64,000 nucleotides of DNA, from NCBI RefSeq assembly GCF_050563525.1, contig NZ_JBNXUN010000010.1:62001-126000 (forward strand), given 5' to 3'. The notes beneath the pieces are model-generated. The model saw only the letters and a list, made by a program, of their open reading frames with translations, was not told the origin of the DNA and ran no database searches. This document shows, piece after piece, positions 36,872-45,447 of this stretch. Source of the stretch: Falsiroseomonas sp050563525 (GTDB lineage: Bacteria > Pseudomonadota > Alphaproteobacteria > Acetobacterales > Acetobacteraceae). The position numbers and the translations under genes are program-made. Each line of letters begins with the position of its first letter. Positions within the stretch are counted from its first letter, which is position 1.

Positions 36872-37246
36872 ATGACCGATCTGACCGACCATGCCAAGAA
36901 CCTGCTGGCCCGCGCCCTGTGCGCCCGGCTGCCGACCCTGCCGACGGCGGTCTTCGCCGCGCTTGGCACCGGCGGCAGCGATGCGACGGGCCTGACGGGC
37001 GAGCCCGCCGGCACCGGGTATGCCCGCCAGCGTGCTACCTTCACGGGTACCGGCATGCAGCGCAACGTGGATGCGATCCGCTTCACCTTCACCGGCGCGG
37101 CGGGCACCATGACGCATATCGGGCTGTTCGATGCCGTGACCGGCGGCAACGCCCTGACGTGGTCGACGCTGGAGGCGCCGCTGACGGTTGCGGGGCCTGG
37201 AGTCGCGATTTTCACCGGCAATGCGCTGACGGTCACACCGGAATAG
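36872..37246 (+). CDS. phage tail fibre-like protein
   Basis: A 124-residue protein of the type found at the distal end of phage tail modules. The visible pattern is MTDLTDHAKNLLARALC, then TAVFAALGTGGSDATGLTGE, RATFTGTG, and GTMTHIGLFDAVTGGNAL. Proteins with this layout (short helix, then a beta-sandwich with GLFDA) are annotated as tail fibre proteins in alphaproteobacterial prophages. It is the last gene of the cassette. Confidence 0.65.
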   Translation: MTDLTDHAKNLLARALCARLPTLPTAVFAALGTGGSDATGLTGEPAGTGYARQRATFTGTGMQRNVDAIRFTFTGAAGTMTHIGLFDAVTGGNALTWSTLEAPLTVAGPGVAIFTGNALTVTPE

Positions 37247-37394
37247 CGGCCGACCGGGATCAGGTCCGCGTGCTGCCAGGCAGGCCCGACTGCCGGCAGT
37301 ACGCGCCCAGGTTAGCGGATTGCCTTCTAAAGCAACTTGATTACATCAAGGATAATTTATACCGTCCGGCACCGGAAAAGGAGCCGGCCTCGTT

Positions 37395-39836
37395 ATGACC
37401 CTCACGCCCCGCGACCCGCTGTTCGCCGACCAATGGTACCTGCGGAATACTGGACAATCCGGCGGCACGCCCGGCATGGACATTCGGATCGACGGCGCCT
37501 GGCGCGACTATTCCGGCCAGGGCGTGCGTATCGTGATCATCGATGACGGCGTCTTCCACCAGCACCCCGACCTCGCCGCGAACTACGAGACCGTGGCCGA
37601 CTTCAACTTCGTGTCCGGCCAGGGCGATGCGACGCCGCGCCTCGGCACCTATTCGCACGGCACGCAGGTCGCAGGCTTCCTCGGCGCCGCGCTGGATGGC
37701 GTTGGCCTGGTGGGCGTCGCCCACGGCGCCCGCTTCACCGCCTACAACATCGCCGATTCGGATGGAAACTACGTGACGATCCCGCAGGGCCTGAATGCGG
37801 CAATCGGCTTCGACATCACCAACAACAGCTACGGCAACGAGGTGTTCGCCGTACCTGACAACGGCCTCGATGCGCTGGCACCGGGCGCGACGCTCGGGCG
37901 AGGCGGTCTTGGCACCGTGCATGTCTTTGCCGCGGGCAACGAGCGTTCGCTGGTGGTGCTGGCGACGCATGGCGATGCGCAGAACTCGCCCTACCAGATC
38001 ACCGTCGCCGCCACCGACCATGATGGCCGCATTGCCGCCTTCTCCAGCCCCGGGGCCAACGTCTTCGTCGCGGCCCCAGGCGCGCGCGTCCTTGGGGTCG
38101 ATGGGCTGGAGACGCATGGCTATGGCCTGACCGATGGCACCTCCTTCGCCACGCCGATCGTCTCCGGCGTCGCAGCCCTGGTCCTGCAGGCCAATCCCGG
38201 GCTCGGCTACCGGGACGTCTTCGATATCCTCGGCCTGTCGGCCTACGACACCCACGGCGCACCGCTCACGATCGAGGATGTCTACCGTGACATCCTCGGC
38301 ACGCCCACGATCCCGGATCAGGTGCCGGACCCCCAGAGGCAGGCGATCGAGGCGGCGGCGCTGCGCGTCACCAGCTACCCCTGGACAGTGGTGACCAACG
38401 GGGCGACGGACTGGAACGGCGGCGGGCTGACCGTCAGCCATGATTTCGGCCTGGGCCAGGTCGATGCGCGCGCCGCGGTGCGCTTGGCGGAAACCTGGAA
38501 TTCCGCCCCACGCACCACCGCCAACCTGGCGATCGCCCAGGCCGGTCGCGAAGCCCCCGAGGCGATTCCCGATGCCGATCCGAACGGCATCAGCCAGAGC
38601 GTGACCATCGAGACCGATATCCGGGTCGAGGCGGCGGTGGTGGAGGTGAACCTGCCGCACGGCGCCATCGGCGACCTGCAGATCCGGCTGGTTTCGCCGC
38701 AGGGCACGGTAAGCCACCTGATCCACAACCCGGACTACGGGATCTACAATCTGATCCGGCCGAACCAGGCGGTGCCGCAGACCGAGCTGGACAAGGGCAC
38801 CTTCGTGTCCGGCGGCAACACGGCTTCGCTGATGAGCACCCAGGTCTATGGCGAAAGCTCACTCGGCACCTGGACGCTGCAGGTGGTTGATACCAAGGCC
38901 GGCACGGTCGGCACGCTGGAGGGCTGGAACCTGACGCTGGCCGGCGCGGCGGCAAGCGCCGATGACCGCTACGTCTATACCAGCCAGTACGCGGAACTCC
39001 TGGCGCTGGACCCGGCGCGCGGCGTTTTGGCCGATACCGATGGCGGGACGGATACCATCAATGCCGCCGCCGTCCTGGGCCCGGTCTCCGTGGACCTTGC
39101 CCCCGGCACCGAGGGCAGCATCGGCGGCGCCAGCTTCCGCATCGGCGGGGGAACCACGATCGAGAACCTCTACACCGGCGACGGCAACGACCGGCTGTTC
39201 GGCAACGACGCCGCCAATCACCTGCATGGCGGTCGTGGCAACGACCTGCTGGCAGGCCGTGGCGGCGACGACCTGCTGGATGGCGGCGTGGGGCTGGATG
39301 CCGCCCTGTACGAAGGCAGCCGCTACGCCCATGCGATTTTGGAGCAGGCCGATGGCAGCGTGATCCTCACCGGCACCGGTACCGATGTGCTGCGCAGCAT
39401 CGAGGTGCTGGTGTTCGAGGACGGCAACACTGCCGCGCGGCGCCCGGTCGGCGTTGGCCAGGACGGCTTCGATGCCGGCTTCTACCTGTCGCAGAACGCC
39501 GATGTAGGCGCCGCAGGGTTCAACCTGGACACGGCGCGGCTGCATTACATGGCGCATGGCGGCCTGGAGGGGCGTGCCCCCAACGCTTTCTTCGATGGCA
39601 GCTGGTACCTCAACACCTATGCCGACGTCGCGGCGGCGGGGATGAACCCGCTGCACCACTTCACCCAATATGGCCACCTGGAGGACCGCGACAGTTCGGG
39701 CTTTTTCGACAGCTCGCGCTATCTGGCCGCCAATTCGGACGTCGCGTCGGCGGGGATGAACCCGCTGGACCACTTCCTGCGCTATGGCGTGGCGGAAGGC
39801 CGCGTGGCCTATTCGGTCGCCGAGTTGATCGGCTGA
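37395..39836 (+). CDS. secreted kexin/subtilisin-like serine protease with P-domain, RTX and C-terminal repeats
   Basis: An 813-residue S8-family protease. The catalytic triad is visible as Asp50 or Asp51 (VIIDDG), His88 (YSHGTQVAG) and Ser250 (GTSFATP). The start (DPLFADQWYLRNTGQ) is the kexin/proprotein-convertase type. A P-domain lies at about 385-515. Two or three RTX nonapeptides follow at about 592-632 (GGRGNDLLAGRGGDD), then three repeats of about 40 residues (about 690-812, pattern YLxxNxDVxxAGxNPLxHF). There is no N-terminal signal peptide, so type I secretion is likely. AAGGAG-like sequence precedes the ATG. Confidence 0.9.
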   Translation: MTLTPRDPLFADQWYLRNTGQSGGTPGMDIRIDGAWRDYSGQGVRIVIIDDGVFHQHPDLAANYETVADFNFVSGQGDATPRLGTYSHGTQVAGFLGAALDGVGLVGVAHGARFTAYNIADSDGNYVTIPQGLNAAIGFDITNNSYGNEVFAVPDNGLDALAPGATLGRGGLGTVHVFAAGNERSLVVLATHGDAQNSPYQITVAATDHDGRIAAFSSPGANVFVAAPGARVLGVDGLETHGYGLTDGTSFATPIVSGVAALVLQANPGLGYRDVFDILGLSAYDTHGAPLTIEDVYRDILGTPTIPDQVPDPQRQAIEAAALRVTSYPWTVVTNGATDWNGGGLTVSHDFGLGQVDARAAVRLAETWNSAPRTTANLAIAQAGREAPEAIPDADPNGISQSVTIETDIRVEAAVVEVNLPHGAIGDLQIRLVSPQGTVSHLIHNPDYGIYNLIRPNQAVPQTELDKGTFVSGGNTASLMSTQVYGESSLGTWTLQVVDTKAGTVGTLEGWNLTLAGAAASADDRYVYTSQYAELLALDPARGVLADTDGGTDTINAAAVLGPVSVDLAPGTEGSIGGASFRIGGGTTIENLYTGDGNDRLFGNDAANHLHGGRGNDLLAGRGGDDLLDGGVGLDAALYEGSRYAHAILEQADGSVILTGTGTDVLRSIEVLVFEDGNTAARRPVGVGQDGFDAGFYLSQNADVGAAGFNLDTARLHYMAHGGLEGRAPNAFFDGSWYLNTYADVAAAGMNPLHHFTQYGHLEDRDSSGFFDSSRYLAANSDVASAGMNPLDHFLRYGVAEGRVAYSVAELIG

Positions 39837-39846
39837 CCACCAGAAC

Positions 39847-39868
39847 GCGCGCGGCACAGGCCGCGCGC
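39847..39868 (+). terminator. GC-rich hairpin after the protease gene
   Basis: A perfect 8-bp stem (39847-39854 with 39861-39868, GCGCGCGG) closes a 6-base loop 10 bases after the protease stop codon. No T-run follows, so it may act as a weak or Rho-assisted terminator or as an mRNA end stabiliser. Confidence 0.5.
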
Positions 39869-39911
39869 CACTGGGGCGAGGCTGGTCGGGGGGCGGATTG
39901 GAGGGTTGCGG

Positions 39912-39940
39912 TGGTGCTGCTGGACAGGATTGAACTATCC
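39912..39940 (-). other. tRNA 3'-end-like fragment (possible attachment-site scar)
   Basis: Read on the minus strand, the 29 bases fold like the end of a tRNA. A 5-bp T-stem (GATAG with CTGTC, one G-T pair) closes a canonical TTCAATC T-loop, followed by the seven acceptor bases CAGCAGC, one A and CCA. No matching acceptor 5' strand, D-arm or anticodon arm is found upstream, so this is not a whole tRNA gene. It lies exactly where the accessory region begins. It may be a duplicated integration-site remnant; chance similarity remains possible. Confidence 0.4.
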
Positions 39941-40089
39941 AGACGGAAAGAAAAATCCAACAAAATCAACGGACTCAACCCGGCGACGATGTTCGTTATG
40001 TAGCACCGCTCTGCGATCACGGGCAACGCCTCCTGTAGTCAGCACCTTGCCGAGGTTCCGACGGCGGAGGGAGTGGCGTCTGAATAACT

Positions 40090-40296
40090 TCGGGCCGCTT
40101 TAGCCCCGAGCATGTGGTAGGCGCTTGCACGGCCAATCCTGAGGCGACGGGCAATCTCGGTCAGGCAGGTGTCCTCAGTCTGCATCTGCCGCAATGTTGC
40201 GGCCTGTTGCTAGGCAGCCAGCATCCGCCCCTGACACTTGCCATCGCCCTTGGCCCTGGCTTTGGCGATGCCTCGCGCTGGCGCTCCAGGCTGACG
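40090..40296 (-). pseudogene. serine resolvase remnant (C-terminal part, frameshifted)
   Basis: Read on the minus strand this matches the C-terminal part of the intact resolvase at 45448-46017. It has an ERQRE region, then a KGDGKCQGR stretch, then RQMQTEDTCLTEIARRL and IGRASAYHMLGA corresponding to IGRASVYRILSDN. A one-base loss after ERQRE breaks the frame, and the N-terminal catalytic half is absent. It lies under the 5' end of the DUF3883 gene region and marks the left edge of the accessory block. Confidence 0.75.
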
Positions 40297-40395
40297 AAGA
40301 TCGCAGCACGTCTTGGGGTCTGGCGGGCGAACGTCCCCCGGTCTTGGCTGCGTCAGGAAAGCGGCGCAAGCTGCCTTACAGTTCTCGAAACAATT

Positions 40396-42054
40396 ATGGA
40401 TACCGGGGCTTCGATGTCAGTAGAAGAAAACTCGTTGGCGTCAGACGATCCACCTTCGGTGCGCTCATCTGCCTGGATCTGGGAAGCTCTTGCTTCTCGT
40501 GGCATTAGCCGAGATGCGTGGACCTGGGAGCAATGGGCACGGGCTCAAACTGATCTCGATGTTTACAAAGCGCCTCACAAACCAGGTGAGTTAGGCCTCC
40601 TACTGCGCCGCGGAAAAGCAGCTGGTTTGAAGCTTAGTGCCATGGCTGACGTGCTCCAAATACCACTGGCAAAAGCGCAACAGTATTTGACTGAAAGTGA
40701 CAGGAACGATCCCTTTGAGACGGATTTTATCATCCTCAGAATGGGGGCGTCGTCGTCGTCCGCGAAAGATGCCGAACTTCGCAAAGCTCAACTGGGCCTT
40801 TCAAGACGCATTCAGTCCGTCACCCGCGTAAGCGAACCGCCCAGCGGAAGTTGGTCTCAAGATGAACTCTCCGCAGCAGTATCGTCATACCATGAAGCCA
40901 TGATCAGCATCTCAAAAGAAATTGCCGCTGCTACTATAAAAGTTCGCCGAAAAACGCATCGTAGCTACACCGATGTGGCCGAGGTTTTTAGAGGCATTAG
41001 TTGGGCCTTGCAGAGCGCGGGTCTCGAGTGGCTTCCTGAATATCAGCCGAATAAGCATGGTCAATCAGATGCCCTGGAGATGTCCTTGAACAATCTCTTG
41101 GCTGCACAAGGGAAAGGTGCCTTCACCCTCAAAAATACACATACCTCACAAGAGAATGGCTCAGTAAATCAAGGTAAACAAGAAAATAATGAAGCTAATC
41201 CTGTAGATGGGCAGCGTGGATCAGACTGGACCCGACACGAAGTCGAGGCCTGTGTTGAAGCCTACCTGGAGATGCTCGACTTGGAGATCGCCGGCACGCC
41301 CTACAGCAAAATCGCGTTCAACCGGCGCGTTCAGGCAGCCACAGGTCGGTCCAAGGGATCCGTCGAGTTCAAGTTCGGCAATGTCACCGCAGTCATGGAC
41401 CGGCTCGGGTTCCGCTGGATCCAGGGCTACAAGCCCGCACCAAACGCGCAGACCGGGGCCATCCAGGATGCCGTGATGCGGCTCCTCGGCACTCGGGCAC
41501 AGCTGGCTGCAAGGCTCGAGGTTCCGGCTTCCAGCGGCTCGCCAGCGGCTTCTCCCGGGACTGGCTCTGATGTGTTCGCTGACGCGCCACCACGATCTCC
41601 GCCCTCCGGCGCAAAAGCGCAGCTACCGCCCGGGTCTAACGTCAGGAAGTTCGACCGGGAACTGACGGACGCAAAAAACCGGGAACTGGGCCGCGCAGGC
41701 GAAGAGTTCGTCCTCAAGTTCGAGATGGCCCGCCTGGTGGCCGCAGGATGCAAGGACCTTGCCGACAAGGTATTCTGGGTGGCTGATGAGCAGGGTGACG
41801 GCGCGGGATACGACATCGCCTCGTTCAGCGTCGATGGCACCCAGCGGCTCATCGAGGTGAAGACGACGAACGGCTCGGCATCCACCAGCTTCCTGGTCAC
41901 GGCCAACGAGGTCGAGGTGTCGCGAGCCAACCCGGATACCTACTGGCTCTACCGCGTCTACAACCTCAGCAACGAGCCCCGGGTTTACTGCGTGAAGGGG
42001 CCGCTGGATGACGGGTGGGATCTCGAACCAGCAGTCTTCCGCGCAAAACGCTAG
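40396..42054 (+). CDS. DUF3883-type nuclease-like protein with duplicated internal domain
   Basis: A 552-residue protein. The C-terminal domain (about 432-535) has the DUF3883 pattern, a PD-(D/E)xK-like nuclease fold: GRAGEEFVL (Glu436), GYDI (Asp473), and IEVKTT (Glu487, Lys489). Two copies of a helical domain of about 85 residues precede it, at about 153-233 (SWSQDEL to EYQPNKHGQ) and 278-363 (DWTRHEV to GYKPAPNAQ). The second copy is better conserved (GSVEFKFGNVTAVM). The same domain occurs in front of HNH or DUF3883 domains in restriction-like proteins. The downstream HNH gene is 11 bases away. Starts at 40396 or 40414 are both possible; longer forms run over the resolvase remnant. Confidence 0.7.
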   Translation: MDTGASMSVEENSLASDDPPSVRSSAWIWEALASRGISRDAWTWEQWARAQTDLDVYKAPHKPGELGLLLRRGKAAGLKLSAMADVLQIPLAKAQQYLTESDRNDPFETDFIILRMGASSSSAKDAELRKAQLGLSRRIQSVTRVSEPPSGSWSQDELSAAVSSYHEAMISISKEIAAATIKVRRKTHRSYTDVAEVFRGISWALQSAGLEWLPEYQPNKHGQSDALEMSLNNLLAAQGKGAFTLKNTHTSQENGSVNQGKQENNEANPVDGQRGSDWTRHEVEACVEAYLEMLDLEIAGTPYSKIAFNRRVQAATGRSKGSVEFKFGNVTAVMDRLGFRWIQGYKPAPNAQTGAIQDAVMRLLGTRAQLAARLEVPASSGSPAASPGTGSDVFADAPPRSPPSGAKAQLPPGSNVRKFDRELTDAKNRELGRAGEEFVLKFEMARLVAAGCKDLADKVFWVADEQGDGAGYDIASFSVDGTQRLIEVKTTNGSASTSFLVTANEVEVSRANPDTYWLYRVYNLSNEPRVYCVKGPLDDGWDLEPAVFRAKR

Positions 42055-42065
42055 GACCCCTTCCA

Positions 42066-42830
42066 GTGGCCAACCTTGCAGCGCTTACAGATCCCAACGC
42101 CGTTCTCCAGGCTATCCGCGAACTTGATGACCTTGGACGAGAAGCCTTCCTGGCGAAGTATGGCTACGGCGAAGCCCGGGAGTTCTGGCTCCTGCACAAC
42201 GGCGAGCGCTACGACAGCAAGGCCATCGTGGGCGTAGCCTTCAAGTATCAGAAGGGCATCGGGCAGGCGCTTGACCGCGAGGACTTTTCCGGCGGGTCAG
42301 CTACCGTGCAGAAAGCCCTGGAGCGGCTCGGTTTTGAGGTCGAGGTGGACGGCGTCCGCAGCGGCAAGCCCAGGACCAACCGCAAAGCCATAGAACCTGA
42401 GGATGGTGACACTGAGCCGTTTGACCCGAAGAACGCCCGAGATGCACGCAAGCGGGTGCTGCGCGCGATCAAGGCGCGTCGTGGGCAGCCTCAGTTCCGC
42501 AAGAAGCTAATCGACGTCTACCAGGGCCGGTGCGCCGTCACCGGATGCGACGTCGTCGACATCCTGGAGGCCGCTCACATCACGCCATACCTAGGCCCCC
42601 AGACCAACCACGTCACCAACGGGCTGCTGCTGCGCACAGACCTGCACACGCTGTTCGACGCTGGTCTGATCGCCGTGGAGCCGAAGACCAAGGAGGTCCT
42701 CGTTGCCGCGACCATAAAGGACCCGGTGTATCGGGCATTGCATGGCCGGCTGCTTCGGAAGACCAAAACGGAGGCCTCGGCACCCAGCGAGAAGGCCCTG
42801 AAGCAGCACAGGGCTGACTGCGGCTGGTAG
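42066..42830 (+). CDS. HNH endonuclease, McrA-like (type IV restriction-like)
   Basis: A 254-residue protein. The N-terminal part (about 1-95: LTDPNAVLQAIRELDDLG, FWLLHNGERYDSKAIVGVAF) resembles the head domain found in ScoMcrA-like modified-DNA readers. The C-terminal part (about 150-225) is an HNH nuclease: Cys156 and Cys161 (CAVTGC), His171 (EAAHITPY), Asn185 (TNGLLLR) and His194 (DLHTLFD). Type IV enzymes of this layout cut modified or phosphorothioated DNA. The GTG start has AGGA upstream. It follows the DUF3883 gene by 11 bases on the same strand, so they probably act together. Confidence 0.8.
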   Translation: MANLAALTDPNAVLQAIRELDDLGREAFLAKYGYGEAREFWLLHNGERYDSKAIVGVAFKYQKGIGQALDREDFSGGSATVQKALERLGFEVEVDGVRSGKPRTNRKAIEPEDGDTEPFDPKNARDARKRVLRAIKARRGQPQFRKKLIDVYQGRCAVTGCDVVDILEAAHITPYLGPQTNHVTNGLLLRTDLHTLFDAGLIAVEPKTKEVLVAATIKDPVYRALHGRLLRKTKTEASAPSEKALKQHRADCGW

Positions 42831-43292
42831 CGCGGGCCAGGTCGTCGGGAAGGCTCCACGCGGGAAGCTGGCATCCGCATTTCAGTTCGGCTCGGCGGCC
42901 ATGTTCTCGATCGCGAAGTGGATGGGCGCTGGTGGGTATGAGCGGGATCTCCACCACCGATTTCGCATCAGCTCTGCCTCAGAAACCCGGACCTCGCGCG
43001 GGCGCTAGCCTAAGTGGGTGTTACAGCCTGTGTTGCGCTCGCGGAAGTGGAAAGCCGCTGGATACGGCGCCCGATCATCTGAGCGGGGATCCTTCCTCTG
43101 GGGCAGAACGAGGATCGGGCTATCGCCTTTGTGCCCGTCGTTGACTTCAGCTGGGTAGCAGTCGCGGTTTTGCGAAACGTCCGCGATCGGTGTTCGACCC
43201 TTCGGATCGAGACATGCACGCGGTCTTCGGCGAGATGAGCATCGGCATCAGGGCGTCAGCCTGTTCGGGAAAACTAGAAGTGCTTGGTGCGA
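42831..43292. other. 462-base gap with no recognised feature
   Basis: This is a non-coding stretch between the HNH gene and the convergent gene at 43293-44582. Short reading frames on both strands have no ribosome site or family match. It contains GC-rich patches and no clear terminator or mobile-element end. It is probably an insertion junction. Confidence 0.5.
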
Positions 43293-44582
43293 CTAGAGTT
43301 TTGCCCCAATTGCCAAAAAATGACTGCGTAATAGCGCCCTCTTCCGACCGTCGGGTAGGCTTTTCGGAAGCTTCATAAAGAGCTTGAGCAGCGGCACCGC
43401 TGACGCTGCAACGCCACCAGCCCATCGACCTCCCTGCGCGCCCGATAGTCCCCCGACAACCATCCCGGCGACAAAATGGCTGGCAACATCCTGAGCTCCA
43501 TCGATCATCTGACCGAGAAAGCCCTTCCCAACCGCTTTCTCGGCCTGCTCAGTCCATTTAGCTTGGTTATCCGCCAAATACTCGCGAAGCTCCCGAGCAG
43601 AGTCCCGGTAGTCATCTTCGTTCTCACTGAGATGCAGCAGTGCCCCGCTGATTATCTGACGCCACTCATGGAACAATTCATGATCGTCGCGCATGGCTAC
43701 TAAATCGCGTGCAGATACTTTGTCAGGAGATATCCCGAAACCGGATACTAGTTTCTGAGCAAGGATTGGTTGGATCTTTTCCTTTGAAGTTATACTCGCG
43801 TTTAGATGATACAAGATCTCACCATAGGCTTTTGCTTCGAGCCGGTCATAAAAAAGTGGATCAAAGAAGCCGCTCCTTTGTTTGGTGGCATTTTGGTCAA
43901 GCAGCGCCTGGATGATCGCGCGTTCAGCATCCTGTTGTTTCACCCCATGGTTTCGACCCGCCAGCCTTTTCGCGATCGCGCTTATCTCTTTTTTAGTTGA
44001 TTGGTCCAGTTTTAATGGCTTGTTGAAACTGCTCCAGACGTTCCCTGAAACCATTCCTGGATCATAAGAGGGATCTATAGGCACGACAATTTTCCGAGAA
44101 ATAAGCGTATTAACTGGTGCCAGATCGAGAACCGTTTGGCGAGCATGTTCGACGCAGTCATCTTCGTCAAACGCTCGGCCAGGAAGGATAAAATGAGGAG
44201 GCTCGACAAATACCCCGTGACAAAACAAAAGTGCTTTCTTGATGAACGGTATAAGGTTGTCTCCCCGAACAAAAATCTCTAGCCCTACCGATTCCTCCTT
44301 AATGATATTTCGCTGATTGAAGATTCCGGGCCATAGCTCTGTCTCTGGCTTTTCAGGGTAAATACGAGACTCAACATATCGGTCATGCGGCGCTCGTTTG
44401 CCAAGTCCAATATTAGGAAGAAATTGCCTCTGATACTCGAAGCACTGATCTCGAAGCGCCTCCACGGTTTTTAAACTGAAATCAAGCTTCTCGATATCGT
44501 ATTGCTGAAACGGTCGATCGAGAGCTTTTGACAGAAACTCAGTCAGCGGAACTACGCTGCCAAGGGGGATCTTTCTAAACAA
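43293..44582 (-). CDS. uncharacterised protein with C-terminal hydrophobic Gly-rich segment
   Basis: A 429-residue protein that I do not recognise. The body (about 1-360) is soluble and charged, with a segment rich in Glu/Asp/Arg (ENEDDYRDSARELREYLADN) near 320-345. A hydrophobic Gly/Ala-rich stretch at about 369-402 (AGMVVGGLSGAQGG, GVAASAVPLLKLF) could insert in a membrane. The start is a TTG with a strong ribosome site, AAGGAG at 44592-44597 on the minus strand, 9 bases away; no alternative ATG is near. Base composition is lower in GC than the core genome, a sign of recent transfer. Membrane effector of a defence system is only an idea. Confidence 0.6.
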   Translation of the reverse strand: MFRKIPLGSVVPLTEFLSKALDRPFQQYDIEKLDFSLKTVEALRDQCFEYQRQFLPNIGLGKRAPHDRYVESRIYPEKPETELWPGIFNQRNIIKEESVGLEIFVRGDNLIPFIKKALLFCHGVFVEPPHFILPGRAFDEDDCVEHARQTVLDLAPVNTLISRKIVVPIDPSYDPGMVSGNVWSSFNKPLKLDQSTKKEISAIAKRLAGRNHGVKQQDAERAIIQALLDQNATKQRSGFFDPLFYDRLEAKAYGEILYHLNASITSKEKIQPILAQKLVSGFGISPDKVSARDLVAMRDDHELFHEWRQIISGALLHLSENEDDYRDSARELREYLADNQAKWTEQAEKAVGKGFLGQMIDGAQDVASHFVAGMVVGGLSGAQGGRWAGGVAASAVPLLKLFMKLPKSLPDGRKRALLRSHFLAIGAKL

Positions 44583-44630
44583 ATAACACTACTCCTTTTG
44601 TTGGGTTGGTGACAGAATTTGCCTCAGACG

Positions 44631-44690
44631 ATTGCCGCACCGCCCTGGGGACGAGCTGTCGGAACCCGGCCCTCACCGCAACCTGCCAAG
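44631..44690 (-). pseudogene. short serine resolvase fragment
   Basis: About 60 bases match the resolvase at 45448-46017 just before its DNA-binding end: the shared run is GACGAGCTGTSGGAACCCG with small gaps. It reads on the minus strand and has no open frame. It is a third, shorter copy, lying between two uncharacterised genes, and suggests nested insertion or deletion here. Confidence 0.5.
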
Positions 44691-44764
44691 CTGCTTCCTG
44701 CGCCGCCTCACCCACCCAGAGCTATGCCCACACGCATTGGCTGCCCCAGTCCGTCCATCTCCCT

Positions 44765-45445
44765 TCAGGAAGATTCTGGCGCAATCCCGTGGCAGTGCTT
44801 GTATCTAATTCCAGAGCCGCAAAAACATTTCGCATTGCGTGAGATATCTCTCCGATTTGTAACGACACCTGAGTCTCGGAGCTTGGAGGTCATTTGCTCA
44901 CGCAGCAGATATTGATCCATCGGGTCCGGTATTCCCTGCGTGGCGGGATTCTCTCGCCACTTCTTATCAAAAAACTCATGAAATGCCTCATGAAGGTCAT
45001 TCGACCACTGATAAGCGTTTGGGTGCGCGAGTAGGTAGTAAGTTTTCTTATTATGGTAATTCATATCAAAATGATAAATACCGTCTCGGTAGTCTTTCAG
45101 CCGGGACGTGAGGGGGTTGCTTCGGAGTCTGTCGATGTTCTTGTCCTTGACCCCAAGCGCTGCAAGCTTGCCATAACCTTCTAGCACCACCCAGAGCGCC
45201 GAATGCCAGTAATCTATAAACATCATAGCGTCGCCGACCACTACGGCATCACGCGCCAAGGTTGGATTATTTACAATAGCCCCTTGTCGGATCTGGTCAT
45301 TAAGTTTCTCAAAAAAATCGGGGCCAAAGCGCGGCCCGAGGATAGTTAAACTTTCCCTCAATAACCCCCTTAATCGTTCAGCTCTAGCGAAGTATTTAGT
45401 CATCGACGCGATGTTCTCGGCGGTTAGCTTCTCACTATCTGCCAT
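44765..45445 (-). CDS. SEC-C motif protein of unknown function
   Basis: A 226-residue protein. The C-terminus (about 206-220) is a zinc-binding SEC-C motif, CFCGSGIRYKHCHG, as in the SecA tail and many host-independent accessory proteins. The first 200 residues are mostly helical and unrecognised, with an aromatic block (YHFDMNYHNKKTYYLLAHP) near 129-147. It lies next to the resolvase, in a low-GC area, close to the nuclease genes. A role in defence or in nucleic-acid binding is inferred from context only. Confidence 0.65.
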   Translation of the reverse strand: MADSEKLTAENIASMTKYFARAERLRGLLRESLTILGPRFGPDFFEKLNDQIRQGAIVNNPTLARDAVVVGDAMMFIDYWHSALWVVLEGYGKLAALGVKDKNIDRLRSNPLTSRLKDYRDGIYHFDMNYHNKKTYYLLAHPNAYQWSNDLHEAFHEFFDKKWRENPATQGIPDPMDQYLLREQMTSKLRDSGVVTNRRDISRNAKCFCGSGIRYKHCHGIAPESS

Positions 45446-45447
45446 GC

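Noticed and set aside
40114..40395. N-terminal extension of the DUF3883 protein.
   Set aside because: This part is the reverse of a decayed resolvase gene and has no protein-like features.
42932..43378. Short frames of 60-90 codons in the gap after the HNH gene.
   Set aside because: No ribosome site, no family, and overlapping frames on both strands.
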